Source: Poronia punctata
Lineage: Eukaryota; Ascomycota; Sordariomycetes; Xylariales; Xylariaceae
Length of the DNA: 64,000 bases
Direction of reading: 5' to 3'
Assembly: GCA_022579005.1 (NCBI GenBank)
Contig: MU401504.1
Location: forward strand, 144,506-208,505
Program-made: the position numbers and the translations under genes
Notes under the pieces: model-generated
What the model was told of the DNA's origin: nothing
Database searches by the model: none
Seen by the model: only the letters and a program-made list of their open reading frames with translations
In this document: piece after piece, positions 48,694-61,700 of the stretch
Position numbering within the stretch: the first letter of the stretch is position 1
Layout of the letters: the number at the start of each line of letters is the position of its first letter

Positions 48694-50029
48694 TAAATTT
48701 ACTAGGTTCATAACGTCTTGGACACCGCCAGCTAGTACAGTACATACATCCATGGCAAGGCATCTAATAGTACGTCTCTATTACACTTGGGGCCTTGAAG
48801 TTTCTTCTATACATACAAGGTCCATGCAGGTGTCAAAGTTTGCAACTGCCGACCACAAGGTTAAGGTAGGCGTCATACCTATTACCTACCTGCAATTCCA
48901 CAATACAATGTACAAGGCAGATGTCAAAGGCTGTGACATATATAGCAAACCTTATCAAGGTCACAACTTTTAAAGAAACACATATTGTACTGCAAGTAGC
49001 AAGATAGGTACTCACTGCTACACAGATGTCTGCTGACATGCATATTCATATATGGAATGAACCTCCGAAATCGTTGTAGAATAGCGGTTTACCAGGCAAC
49101 CAGTGGGAATATACTACAGAATTATTGGCTGTTTCACCCCATTGTTTGTTGTCTTCCTAATTGGGGTAACTCACTCCACCTCAAGTTCCTATTATACCCC
49201 TGCCAAGCAACCTGATGTACTTGCCTAACAGTTCTAGGTTGAAGGGTACTGCAAAGTGAACCTGCAGGCAGCAATAGGTTCACCTATGCATGCCAATTTG
49301 TGCTGGAAGCTTGAGGGAGCTGACAACAGCATTGCTAGGTTTTGATTCAAAACAAGCAGTACCCTCGACCACCTAACCCAATTACATAGTTCGACCATCA
49401 TTCAAGACGATATCATATCCCCAAACCCTCAAAATACCGCAACAACACCAACATATTCATCGTGGACCTCTTTTTCTTGTCATAATCTCTACGAAAGCAC
49501 CAGTAGCATTCAAATGCGGCTGGACTGCCGCTAAGGTGATTCCTTATATTACTGTACATTAAAACAGGTACCTGATAAGTCCCACAGTCGGTACGTACCC
49601 CCTAGGCCTCTCCCAATTGCGCGCTTGAAGCTTGCCAATCTTCCATCATTTCCCAAAATGGCACCCTCATTTCTCCAGATGCCAGTACCTCCAACAACTT
49701 GAACGCATGCCGTCGCGACGAAATATGCCTTAACTGATGCCAATTCACAGTGTACAGACCACCACAATCCATTTTCTGTTGTCGGTACATCTTTAGATGG
49801 CGACATCGCGCATCGGATGTTGAAGGTCACTAGCAGAGGCTTGATAATATCGTTCTCATACCTACTAATTTCTCTCCGTCCCTCCATCTCTTCACTTTTC
49901 CCGTAGCGCCATCTTGATCATCTCGAGACCTACCACCTACATACCATCCTCGGCTTGTTCATTCGGCCACCTGACTCGTCACATCTCGGTATCCTTCTTT
50001 TGGGTTGTTCATACTGGGATTGGCGAGAT
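48694..50029. other. Upstream region of the cyclin gene
   Basis: No gene recognised. Probably contains the promoter and leader of the cyclin gene; no clear TATA box or cell-cycle element could be assigned. Confidence 0.45.
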
Positions 50030-52505
50030 ATGGACGCTAGAGTAAGTACAAGATTTCTTTCTTCAGCTACATCAAGCTATATCAAGCGTGTTACGACGCG
50101 AGGAACCTACCATCTGGTCCTCGTGGCTCGGTACAAACAGCGTACAATCAACGTATATACTCTGGCGAAGCCTAACAACCGTGACACGTATCCTATCTAA
50201 CCATCCAGAGAACTCCGCACCGTTGAGTACATGCTAATTGGATCTTTCTTCACTACAGCCCTATAGACCTAATCGTCATCCCGCCATGGGAATCGAGAAC
50301 ATCATCCCTCCCGGCAGCAAAAACATCCACCAACGCCACAAGTCGACGGGGAATATTCTCAATATGCCAGCTCCGGGCAATGTCAACCTTGCTCCGAAGC
50401 GCACGGCGCTGGCGGATCGCAATGCAATGCCTAGAGAGAAAGAAGATGCGCAGCATGATATCAAATACGGAAACATACAGAATTACAATGGTCCAGCAAC
50501 CATGATCTCTCAGGCACAGGAAAATCGGGCCCAGGCCAACACCAAAAATGTGTTGAAGAAGGGTTTATCACAGCCCGCGCAACGTCCTCCCAAGACAGTC
50601 GCGCCTTCTGCCTCAATGAGCCAGCTCAAATCCGGCATCGATGATGCCCATCCCAGGCCTAGACTACCTTCCAGAGCAAGTATTGCCAACTTTGTGAACA
50701 TTGTGCATAGTGACCTACAGAAAGGAAAACCTAAGCCGGCTCCTGCGGCAAGCTCAAAAGAGGCGCCTGAAGATTTGCGCAAGGCAAAGCCTTCCAATAC
50801 TGTAACAAAAACAGATATCAAGCAGGAGCTTCTGGGTCTCACTAGCGCAGGACCACAGAAATCACAGCTAGGCCAGGACCGTCCCCAAGACCAGGAACAA
50901 ACACATCGCACTAGGGATGCTGAGGCCCATGGCCAAAAGCACAACTTTCCATTTACACAATCCTCACTTGCCCCCGTTGGTGAAGCGCCATCTCCTGATG
51001 TCGGCTATCCCGACGGCGACCTCTCCGAATCTTTGTATTTAGATGCAGCCGAGGACCTCACTGAGGAGCAGATACAGTTCTTGACGAACGCTCCGGCACA
51101 ATTTTCTGAGCAACCCAGTTGGCCGGAGGTACTACCTCGTCACCTGCCCGCTGATCCACGCATTGTGGACCGTGCAAACTTGACTGGGTTGGTACCTGCC
51201 ACCGATGAAACCGAATACAGCGCCGACGGCCACCCTCCAGGTCTAGTTGACGACCATCCCTATTCGTCCGACTACGACGAGGAAGACTACCGCTACGACG
51301 ATAGAGCCTGCACTACCACCCACTCAAGCCGGTCCCGCGGTGACAATACAACCGGGGGTGTGACAACAGTCATGTTGCCTCCCAAGCTCAATGAACAGGG
51401 TATGGCAGAGATCAAAGCCGCCAAGCGGTTTGTCGACAGCAGACGAACGCCGGACGAGATTCAAGAGGATGCTTGGGATGTGAGCATGGTAGCCGAATAT
51501 GGCGAAGAGATCTTCGAGTACATGAAGACGCAAGAGGTAAGACAATAGTCCGCCGTCTCCAGTCATTTTGTACCTACTACTAACCCTATTATGATTAGAT
51601 GACTCTCCTGCCCAACCCTCATTACATGGATATTCAGACTGAGATACAGTGGTCGATGCGCTCTGTCCTGATGGACTGGGTTGTCCAAGTCCACACCCGC
51701 TTCGGCCTCCTCCCCGAGACCTTGTTTCTGACTGTCAACTACATCGACCGCTTCCTTTCCTACAAAGTGGTGTCACTGGGCAAGCTGCAGCTGGTAGGCG
51801 CCACGGCCATCTTCATCGCGGCCAAGTATGAAGAGATCAACTGCCCTTCTGTCCAGGAGATTGTGTTCATGGTAGATGGCGGCTATAACGTCGAAGAGAT
51901 CCTCAAAGCCGAGCGTTTCATGTTGAGCATGCTCGATTTTGAGCTTGGATGGCCTGGTCCGATGAGTTTCTTGCGCCGCATCAGCAAAGCGGATGACTAC
52001 GATCTCGAAACTCGGACCGTGGCCAAGTATTTCCTCGAGGTTGCGATTATGGATGAGCGCTTTGTGGCAAGCCCACCCAGCTACGTGGCCGCTGGTGCCC
52101 ATTGTCTTTCTCGCCTCCTGTTGCGCAAGGGTGCTTGGGTACGTCTCGACCAATCTATACTCCCTATGTGTTTGTATTTTTCTGACCGAAATATTCTAGA
52201 CCCCCGCACACGTCCACTATTCTGGCTACACGTACCGCCAGTTGAAGCCCCTCCTGTCGTCGTTGCTTGATTGCTGCCGACATGCTCGTCAGCACCACAG
52301 CGCCGTCTTTGACAAATATTCCGATAAGCGCTACCGGTATGCATCCTCCTTTGTCGAAGAGGAGATCATGAAGGGCTTTGTCCTTCCGTTTGAGCAGCTT
52401 CCAAATATGCCATTCTCCATGGAGTTCTTCTGTGAGGAAGCGCCACGTCGTACCTCTTACGGCGGATCCCAAGCAATAAAGATGCCCATTCCAACCCGAG
52501 CCTAA
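50030..52505 (+). CDS. G2/mitotic-specific B-type cyclin
   Basis: Regulatory subunit that activates the Cdc2/Cdk1 kinase for entry into mitosis. Exons 50030-50041 (12 nt, MDAR), 50259-51536, 51599-52138 and 52200-52505 encode 711 residues. The first intron is long (217 nt); the others are 62 and 61 nt. ATG 50030 is chosen because its 12-nt exon joins in frame to PYRPNRHPAMG; no ATG follows the acceptor until Met14. A destruction-box-like RTALADRN lies at 52-59, followed by a disordered Ala/Lys/Gln-rich region. Cyclin box 1 covers about 440-550 (MRSVLMDWVVQVH; FLTVNYIDRFLS; GATAIFIAAKYEEI) and box 2 about 560-670, with the typical HYSGYTYRQLKPL and KYSDKRYRYASSFV. It is longer than many fungal B cyclins, owing to the N-terminal extension. 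Confidence 0.9.
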
Positions 52506-55444
52506 GTCATGATTTGCAGCTCTCCCGGTGGCTTATCGCACAGAACTTGCACTCTCGTTTGCATACCTCTGTAGCAGAGTTACGAGCGGCAAAAGGGGCC
52601 AAGACTCTGGTCTGGTGCTCCATGCGCTGACTTGATGGGATGGCCATAAGTGCGTCCCCCTAAACTTGAGCATGGCAACATCGATCTGTCTGGCTGGTTG
52701 GAACTACGAAAATCCCTCTAAGCATCCCTAACATGGCACTTACACGCCGGCTGACGAGATGGCATGAAAATGACGAAATTATATGAGCCTAATTCTTTCC
52801 TTTTCTTTTTCTTTTTAATACCGTCGCAGGATGGTACATCATTCATTCCCATCGGCGTTCCGGAAAAGGCCGCGGTACAGAGCGTCCCCCTGGCATTACA
52901 GAGGATTCAGGCGACTAATCAGGCGTTCGGATATGGACATGGCGGTACAGAGGTCCGGGGCAGCGGTCGGGGTTTGCATTTCTAGCATGCTAGGTAGGAC
53001 ACAGATTCTTGATATCTGTTACGCTACCACGTGGCCAGGGAGGAGACATGAACCATGTCGTTTGTCTGAGTATAATATTTTGCATGGGATCGAGGCCCAC
53101 TGCGGCTCTCCCTATTTCGTTTGTACAAGCATGTGAAGCCAGAGCAAATGTGGCCTGTAAATAATGCTATGACAAGAGCTTCCTCATCAAGTATTGTCTT
53201 TTGCTGTTCATCTTCCTTTGCTTCTTTGATTGATACCTGCCGCTTGTGAGATGTGTGACTTTGTCGAACGCTGTGATTTCCTGTCTAAATGTGCACCAAC
53301 ATTGTAGTGTCAGGATTACCTGGATACTATGTACCAGAAACTCAGCATCTATTTGTGAGATTACGATTCAGGACAGGATATTTGATGCCCTTGCTTGTTT
53401 TTCATATGGTTTCCATCTGTATATACAGTACATCCGACTGACGTGTGTTTGCTTACGTACACAAGTATGCCAAGTACTAGATTTTTGGTGACCTCTCTGC
53501 ATTTAAGCCTTGATAGAGGAGAAGACACAAGACCATCCATTTCCCCGGGAAACATCAACACATTCTAGCCTACAACTAGTAGGTGGTCAATGAGATATAA
53601 AGGCAAGGCTATACTGAGAATTGTCCCCCTCCGAACTTGAAGGGGTAGGTTGGCATGGAAGTATAGTCTCTTGGTATTTCTTGACACGCCACTTATGCGG
53701 CATTTGTTATAATCCCATGTGCGCCCAGACTAGTCTAAAGACCCTACACACCTACGTGACATGGGGACTTTGTTACGGTCACGCTCATCTGTACATCCCC
53801 CCAAGGCGCAAATACCTAGAGAGATGTAGGTAAAGCAGTAGATAACTTGAAGGGGCAGTTGTTTCAACACGGGCAGACTTGGTCACGACATAGGAGAAGA
53901 TGTGGCTGGTTGAAAGCTGAAGGAGAAAGCTAAAGAAAAAGACCTGGAGTGGTGCAGTGATAGGTTTAGGTTAACGATCTAGTAGAACAACAGGAAATAA
54001 GCATATTTTGAGCGGTTCTGTAGCGGCTACCTATTGTCCATCTACCCGTCACAACACATAGGTGTAGGTCAAGGGACCGTGCAATATTTGCCGGAATCAA
54101 CCGGACCCCACTATGTACATAGTCTCTTATATGTAGGCAGCTGGCAGAGTTGTGATGAGATTTGAACTGAAACCAAATCTTCCCCTTTCGTTATATAGGT
54201 TTAAAGCTGCTTGAGAAGTGAAGCCTAAGCCAAACTCCAGCATCATGTTCGCTTTCCGACCATATTTTATGTGTATTCTTTACTTGCCAAGGTCAAGCGA
54301 AAGATAGAATATCTGTTCACACACACGAGTTCTCGTATGCCCTTGTCTTCCTGCGTCACTTGGCGCAAGCATCAAAGGCTTGGTATTCTTGAGGGAACAA
54401 GAATAAGTCTCACCACTCCCACCATTGGACTCTTGCTCCTTTGATGACATTAGTCATGCTTGTCACATTTGATAGACAAGCCAAGAAACATGAGAAGAAA
54501 AAAATGTTCCTACTGAGTCAATCCCAGGCAATTTCATTCTGATATTGTGGCTAACATGAGTTTATACAAAATAAAGCCTTGAGACGACAATTTAGGTGAT
54601 CGTCAGGAACATCAACTTTACCATTGTGTCTCCATTACACGGGGATCCCTCGGGCTTAGTCCGCCTTCTCCCCCATGTCCGCCCAGCGATGCCCTTTTCC
54701 ACAAATAGCCATTCAGGGGCTCGATAAGGCTTAGCGCCCATTAACCTTGCTTAGTCGATAGCACAATGTTGTGCCCGATAACGGGCTGATCGGATTAACA
54801 AAGTTCCACAATGGTGTGTGATCCAATGTGCGGCCGCCGATAGGTGTAGATGATGGGTCTCAATGCGCGGCTTTCCTGATTGGTCATTCCACATCTACTA
54901 TGTACATTGTCCTCTCAGCTACAACACATTAGCGCCTCTTGGAAAATTCGGGCGACAGGAGCCGTGAAGAATTTGGAAGCCTTACTTGCCTACCTACCTA
55001 CGTTTTTAACACCGCTCAATTTTACTCAGTGGCACAGGGCTACTGTCATATCCCTCATTAAGGTTTCCACGCCCATAGATGTTCACTTTTTGTTCACATT
55101 GTGGTTTTCCTTTTGCCAATTCACTTTAATTTTTTGTAGTGTTTCGATTCCGAGGCTCACCGAACCGGTGTTGATACCTCCCCCATCCCCTAATCAGCAC
55201 CCACTCCTTGAATCGGAGATCCACTGCCTCCGGTCTACCCCGTTAGCGCAGCGTTTGCGAGAACACTACGATCGTTGTTGTGTCATCCCGATCCCGTTAC
55301 CGTCGGTTGTTTATTCATTCCCGTCTCGTTGTGCGATTGAGTTAAACGCGTGCATACGTTTCCCGTACCCCCAACCTCGGCAACCTCCCTACCGTACCGC
55401 ATCGCGTCGACGAAAATCCCTCTACCCACGTGAACACCACAAAC
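52506..55444. other. Intergenic region and leader of the carrier gene
   Basis: No gene recognised. The final 500 bp (from about 54900) are rich in C and T with ACC/CTC words, as in leaders of highly expressed fungal genes. The open frame 54880-55497 here ends inside exon 1 of the carrier in another frame and has no motif. Confidence 0.5.
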
Positions 55445-57687
55445 ATGTCGGCCACAACGGTGAAGGAGGCTGTGAAGAGTGGCCTTCTGGGGTCTGAAGA
55501 GCCGGCTAACCTCTCTGCGAGTTACCGCGCTACCTTCTTGAACAATGCAAAAGAGGATGAGACCACTGGTGAGCCTGTGATGGGCCCAGAGGAGTTTGTT
55601 GACGCCATCGCGCCTGCAGAAGAAGACTACGTAAGTCATTGCTTTCTAGCCATCAATTGATACCATTGGCGGGCACAATTGCAGACGGCATACCGGGAGA
55701 TACTGACAGGTCCATTGCAGTCCAAAATCCATCGTAACCAATACAGCATCCTTTTCCACGTCGCCGATCGATCTGGCAAGGGCAAGGTCACGCTTGGTGA
55801 CTGGGCAGCCTTCCTGAACCTGCTCAATAAATCAGATGCCGAATATGAGATTGCCTTCCGTCTCTTCGACGTCGATCGGAACGGCACAGTGAAGTATGAG
55901 GACTTTAGAAAATTATACGAGCAGAACAAAGGCGATGGCAGCATCCCTTTCGACTGGGATTGCGAATGGGCCAGACTATACATTGGTGACAAGTCCAAGC
56001 GACACCATCTCACCTACCCAGAATTCTCCCAGATGCTGCGCGGTCTGCAAGGAGAGCGGATCAGACAGGCTTTCCAGCTGTTTGACAAGAACAAGGATGG
56101 CTATATCGAGCCTGAACAGTTTGCCAAGATCATCCTCGAGACCGCCAAACACAAGCTGTCTGATCATCTGCTAGAGAACTTGTCGACCCTCTGCAACATC
56201 TCAACAAGCAGCAAGATCTCTTATGCCAATGTCCGAGCTTTCCAGAACATGATTAAGGAGATGGATCTGGTAGAGCTCATCATCCGCAAGGCCATTAGCA
56301 ACAGCAGCGATGGCAAGATCACACGCAACGAGTTCCTTAACGAGGCGGCCAAGATTACGCGCTTCTCCCTGTTCACGCCTATGGAGGCCGATATTCTTTT
56401 CCACTTCGCCAGTCTTGATGAGCCGTCGGGAAGACTGGGTCTTCAGGACTTTGCCAAAGTTCTTGACCCCCATTGGGTAAGCCGTGGCTATCATGGTACG
56501 CACGAGGTTGTCGCCAAGACGGCGTCGGCAACTTCGAATGCTCTCACCCAGGTTGCCGAATCTGCATACAGCTTCCTTCTGGGCAGTTTTGCTGGTGCGT
56601 TTGGTGCTTTCATGGTGTACCCTATCGATCTGGTCAAGACTCGCATGCAGAACCAGCGTGGTGCCGATCCAGGCCAGCGTCTATACAAGAACTCGGTCGA
56701 CTGCTTTAGAAAAGTGATTACCAATGAGGGTTTCCGTGGATTGTATTCTGGTGTGCTGCCTCAGCTTGTCGGTGTCGCGCCGGAGAAAGCCATCAAGCTG
56801 ACTGTGAACGATATCGTCCGTGGTCTACTCACTGGCAAGACTGGAGAGATCAAGCTCCAGCATGAGATCATTTCTGGTGGTACAGCTGGCGCTTGCCAAG
56901 TCGTATGTGCTCCCCTTGCACTCATGCCATCCTTTGTCTTTCGGTTGCTGACAGAATACAAAAGGTATTCACAAACCCCCTAGAGATTGTCAAGATCCGA
57001 CTCCAAGTTCAAGGTGAAATGGTCAAGGCTACCGAGGGTGCCGCCCCGAAGCGTTCGGCCATGTGGATTGTCCGCAACCTTGGCCTCAAGGGTCTTTATA
57101 AAGGTGCGTCGGCTTGTCTGCTTCGTGATGTGCCCTTCTCGGCCATCTACTTCCCGACATACAGCCATCTGAAGAAGGACATGTTCGGAGAGTCGTCGAC
57201 CAAGAGGCTAGGCGTCGTGCAGCTGCTTACTGCCGGTGCCATTGCCGGTATGCCCGCGGCGTACTTGACGACCCCTTGCGACGTCATCAAGACCCGTCTG
57301 CAAGTTGAAGCCCGCACGGGTGATACCAACTATACTGGTCTGCGTCATGCTGCCAAGACCATCCTTAAGGAGGAAGGCTTCAGAGCGTTCTTCAAGGGCG
57401 GCCCCGCACGTATCCTCCGATCCTCGCCACAGTTCGGTTTCACCCTTGCAGCATATGAGGTGCTACAGAGTGTGCTACCTTTCCCCGGCAAGGCCAAGGA
57501 AGAGCAGGTGCATACCGGGGTGGCTGAAGTTGTGTCGACTATGCGCGAGAAGGATGTGGCCTCCCCTCACGCCCGAAGCCGCAATGCTCTGAAGATCATC
57601 CTAGACATTGACGAGAACTTTGGTCGTGTCAACGTTGGCGACTCCAAGACTTGGAACGCCGTGCCCAAATTCATGGGTGGTAACTAA
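55445..57687 (+). CDS. AGC1: Mitochondrial calcium-regulated aspartate/glutamate carrier (AGC1/citrin type)
   Basis: Inner-membrane antiporter that exports aspartate for glutamate plus a proton, part of the malate-aspartate NADH shuttle. Exons 55445-55630, 55685-56902 and 56965-57687 (introns 54 and 62 nt, all phase 0) encode 708 residues. The N-terminal half carries EF-hand units, two with good calcium ligands ([12 protein letters not shown] at about 124-135 and [12 protein letters not shown] at about 196-207); others are degenerate, as is usual in this family. The C-terminal half has three mitochondrial-carrier repeats with signatures YPIDLVKTR (Pro375), NPLEIVKIR (Pro473) and TPCDVIKTR (Pro572). 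Intron 2 splits the conserved ACQVVFTNPLE stretch. Yeast Agc1 is longer at its N-terminus; this one is close to the animal citrin length. Confidence 0.93.
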
Positions 57688-58700
57688 ATAATGAGAGGGG
57701 AATCGTTTTTCTTAATGACGTCCTTTCTTTTCTCTTTCCTCTTTCCTCTTCCATTTGTCTTTTTATAGACCTGAAGATGGGGAGTTTAAAAAAGAAGAAG
57801 AAGAAGAAGAAAAGATCTGCATAAAACTGGCGTTTGAGATTTGGCAAGCGAGTTACCAAAAAGAAAAAGAAAAAGACAACTTGTTTGTCTTTTCTTTTCT
57901 ATCTGTCTGTCTGTCCATGGATGTCTATGTTGGACTCCTTTTGTTGTAAATTAGGAATGAGTGGTTTTACAGGAGAATTCTCGCGGATGTTGGTTTGTGT
58001 TTCTTTTTTCATACCCAAGAGGAGAAGGAATTCCGAGAATTGCTGATGATGATGGGATCGATTTCCATGCACACACACATACAAGAAGAAGAAAGGGAAT
58101 AGTATACCAAAAAAAATGAGAGAAAATTCTAACCTAATCGTACTGCGGGGAAGATTTCGTGTTCCTGACCTAATGTCCTGGTCTTTTTGAAGCTTCTCTT
58201 CTGGGTTTAACCTTGGATGGTTTGTATTTAGAGTTATGTAGGCAGGCAAGAAAGGAGGGGGTTGAAGGGTAAGTTGATAGATGCACGTCATATGTACGTG
58301 TAGGATAATGGTCTACATATGTGGCCTACTTGGTAACTATATGTAGACAGGTAAGGTATGTATGTATGTATGCGGACATGCAGGGCTGTCCATGCCGTTG
58401 GGGGAGATGTGGATAAATCACAGAGTGGTATTGAGACACTTTCGATGGACTCTGTTCTGTTTATTTTATTTTGTTTTTTGTTCTGGGAAATCAAGGTGTT
58501 CTTGACCTTGATGTCCTTCCTGACCAGGAAATATAGCGTCCCCCTCTTTCTTTCTTTTTGTTTTATCCCAATTCCTTCTACCAAACATCTTTTATCTTTC
58601 AAGACTGTTTGTCTAACTTAGTTGGAATAGATATGATGGTCCGAGGTGGATAATATAACAAAGTCTGGATAAAGGGGGGGGAGAAGGGTCACTTACTTAC
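57688..58700. other. 3' flank of the carrier gene
   Basis: Pyrimidine-rich, then mixed sequence with short GAA and TGTA repeats. No gene recognised. Confidence 0.5.
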
Positions 58701-61700
58701 TGTCACGGATAAGTGGGTCTGCGAGCACCTGGCACCTTACTTAGCAGATCCTATAGCTAACTAATAGCTATAGCTATGTTCTTAACAAGTATAAAGAAGG
58801 ATTTTTTATTTTATACTATGTATTAGTTTTCTAGATTTACAAGGTTATATAATAATATATTAAATTAACTATATTATATTAACTTTAATTGTTTTTATAT
58901 ATAAGCACTAATTTGTTTTTTTAATTTAATTAACTTTTACTTTTATAAGAGTTATAAGCTTAGTTTGCCTTAAAATTAGTGCTTTATTTTAATTAGTTTA
59001 ATTAGTTAAACTATAGTTTTTTAAATTTTTAATTTATTATATTTTTTATTATTTATTGCATTAAATTATTAAATAATTATTTTTATTATAACTTTATTAA
59101 TTATAACTACTATTATAAAAACTATTTTTAAAAATACTTACTTTACTTTATTAATAAAGTAGTTTTAATAGTTTAAAACCTTAAAGTACTATGCTAAAAA
59201 AAAGTAGGTATAAAAGTATATAAACTTTAATATAGTTAATTTTAACTTTTATATTAATAGCTAAGTTATTATATTTATTAAAAAAAAAGCTTAACTATAC
59301 TTTTAATAAAAGCTTATAAATAAAACTTTTATAAGTTAAAAGATTTTTAAGCTAATAAAAATGTAAATTTAAAATTAATACTATAAAACTATTAAAGTTA
59401 TATTTATTTTAAATAGTTTTTAAAAAGCAACTAATGCTAGCTATAAGTTTATTTAAAATTAAATTAATGCTTTTATTAAGTTATTAATTATTTTAGTAGT
59501 TAAAGTATAGCTAAAAGCTAAGCTTAAAAATTAGTTAAAAAATGCTTAAAAGCTTATTTAAAAAATTAAGCAACTTTTTATATTATTAAATATTGCTATT
59601 AATATTGCTATTTTAATAAAATATTACTACTTGCTTAAGTAAGCTACTTAATAAAAAATAAAAGTAAATAAGTAGTATAAAAAATAGTATATAAGCTATA
59701 ATAAAGCTAAAGTAGTAAGTTTTTTAAAAGTATAAAAAAAGCTTATAACTAAAAATTAGCTTAAAGCTATTAAAGTATAAATTGCTTTTTAATAAGCTAA
59801 GCAATAGCTTTATTAGTATATTATAAATAAGTAATTAAAATACTTACTTACTACGCTTATAAAATACTTTTATATTTTTAGTGCTTTTATTAATAAAAAA
59901 GTAATTAAAAGTAAAAAAATTAGTATAAAGCTTTTACTATTACTAAAAACAATTTTATATTTAAATTAAATAATAAAGTAAAAAAAAAATTTAAAAGCTT
60001 TAAGCATTAGTGTTTTTGCTTATTAAACTTTAAAAAAAAGCACTAGTAAGCGTTATATAAATATAGTTAGCTAAAGCTATTAGTTACTAAATTAACTGCT
60101 TATAATAAAGTTAAGCTTAAAAAAAGTATAGCTAAAAAAATTAAATAGCGCTATAAGCTTATATGCTAAAAAAACTTACGCTAAAAAATTAATTTTAAAA
60201 GTTTTAAAGTTAAAAAGTTTAATTAAAGATTTAAAAGATTAAAAAGCTAAAATAATAAATTTAATAAATAGCTTAATATAAACTTAGCATATATTGTTAT
60301 TAATTATATACTTACTACTTTATAAAAATTTAAAGCTTATATTACTTTTAAAAATAATTTTTATTTTTTTTTAATAGTACTATTTTTAATAACTATAAAG
60401 CTGTTTATATTATTAATTAAATTAAGCTTTTAAAACTTAATTTTATTGCTTTTATTAAAAATAGTAATACTATTATAGCAAGCTTAGCAACTTTTTTTAT
60501 TTGCTATAAAAGTTATAAGGTTATAAAAAACCTATTAAATAGTATAAGCAAAGAAAATATTAATATATTAATTTTTAAAAATATAGCTTTAGTTAAAAGA
60601 TTTTATATAAATATTGTATTAAAAGCAAGGTTGCTTAAAAAAAGCGTTTAGTATTACAAATTAAATTATATTTTACGTTTTAAAAATCTTATATTAAGCG
60701 TTATTATTTAAAAATTAAAAAAACAGTATAAAATAACTTTTTTTAAATATAAGCTTATTTATTATTACTTTTTAAGTTTTTTAGTAATTAAACTAGTTTT
60801 TATTACTTTTAAAATTTGTTTTAGCGTAGCAAGATTAATTACTATTATTTTATATAAACAACCTTAGCATTTTTTAGCTAATTTACTTAAAGTATATAAA
60901 GCTTTAAAAAATTTATAATATAAAAGATTTAAATATTTTAAGCTTAAGCTTTTATAAGCATTAGTTTACTAGGCTAAAAGTATAAAAATTAATAAAATTA
61001 AGCATATAAAGTATAAAGCATATGCTTAAATATATGCTATATAAATAATTTTTTAAAAGCTTTTAAAAAAGCACGTAGTATGCCTTTACTAAAAAATCTT
61101 TTAAAATCTTTTTAACTACTTTATAAAGTATAATAGCTTTTAATATAAGTTATTAGTAAAAAATAAGTATAGTAGTTATTTATATTTTAAAGCTTTAACT
61201 TTAAAAAGCTAGCTACTTATAATTAATATTATTTAATTATTTAACTAATAAATTAAATAATAATTTAAACTATTAATTTTGTTAGAATCCCTTTTAATAC
61301 CCTTAACCTTATTAACTATATTAAGACCATTAGAACGCAAATATCTTATAAATATAGATATTTGGTTTTTTATACATTTGTTATAGATTGCGTTAGACTT
61401 ACCCTATTAAGGAAGTATATGCGTAGTGTACGTACATAGTACGTAACTAGTATGTATAGAGTACGCGTTCTTTACGTATTAAATACGTAAAGTATACGTG
61501 TTTTTCTTGTATTACTAATAAGTTTTAATTAATTGCAAACTTTTATAGCTATATAAAACTTGCTAAAAAAAGTTTTTATAACTTTTTTTTCCTTTTTATT
61601 AATTAAGTTAATATAGTACTATAAATAGTAACGTGTTGTAATTATATTAATTTTTAGCTAAACTAACACTAATTAGTAGTTAAATTAGTAACTATAAAAA

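Noticed and set aside
54880..55497. 205-codon frame upstream of the carrier
   Set aside because: Lies in a C/T-rich leader, overlaps carrier exon 1 in another frame and has no recognisable domain.
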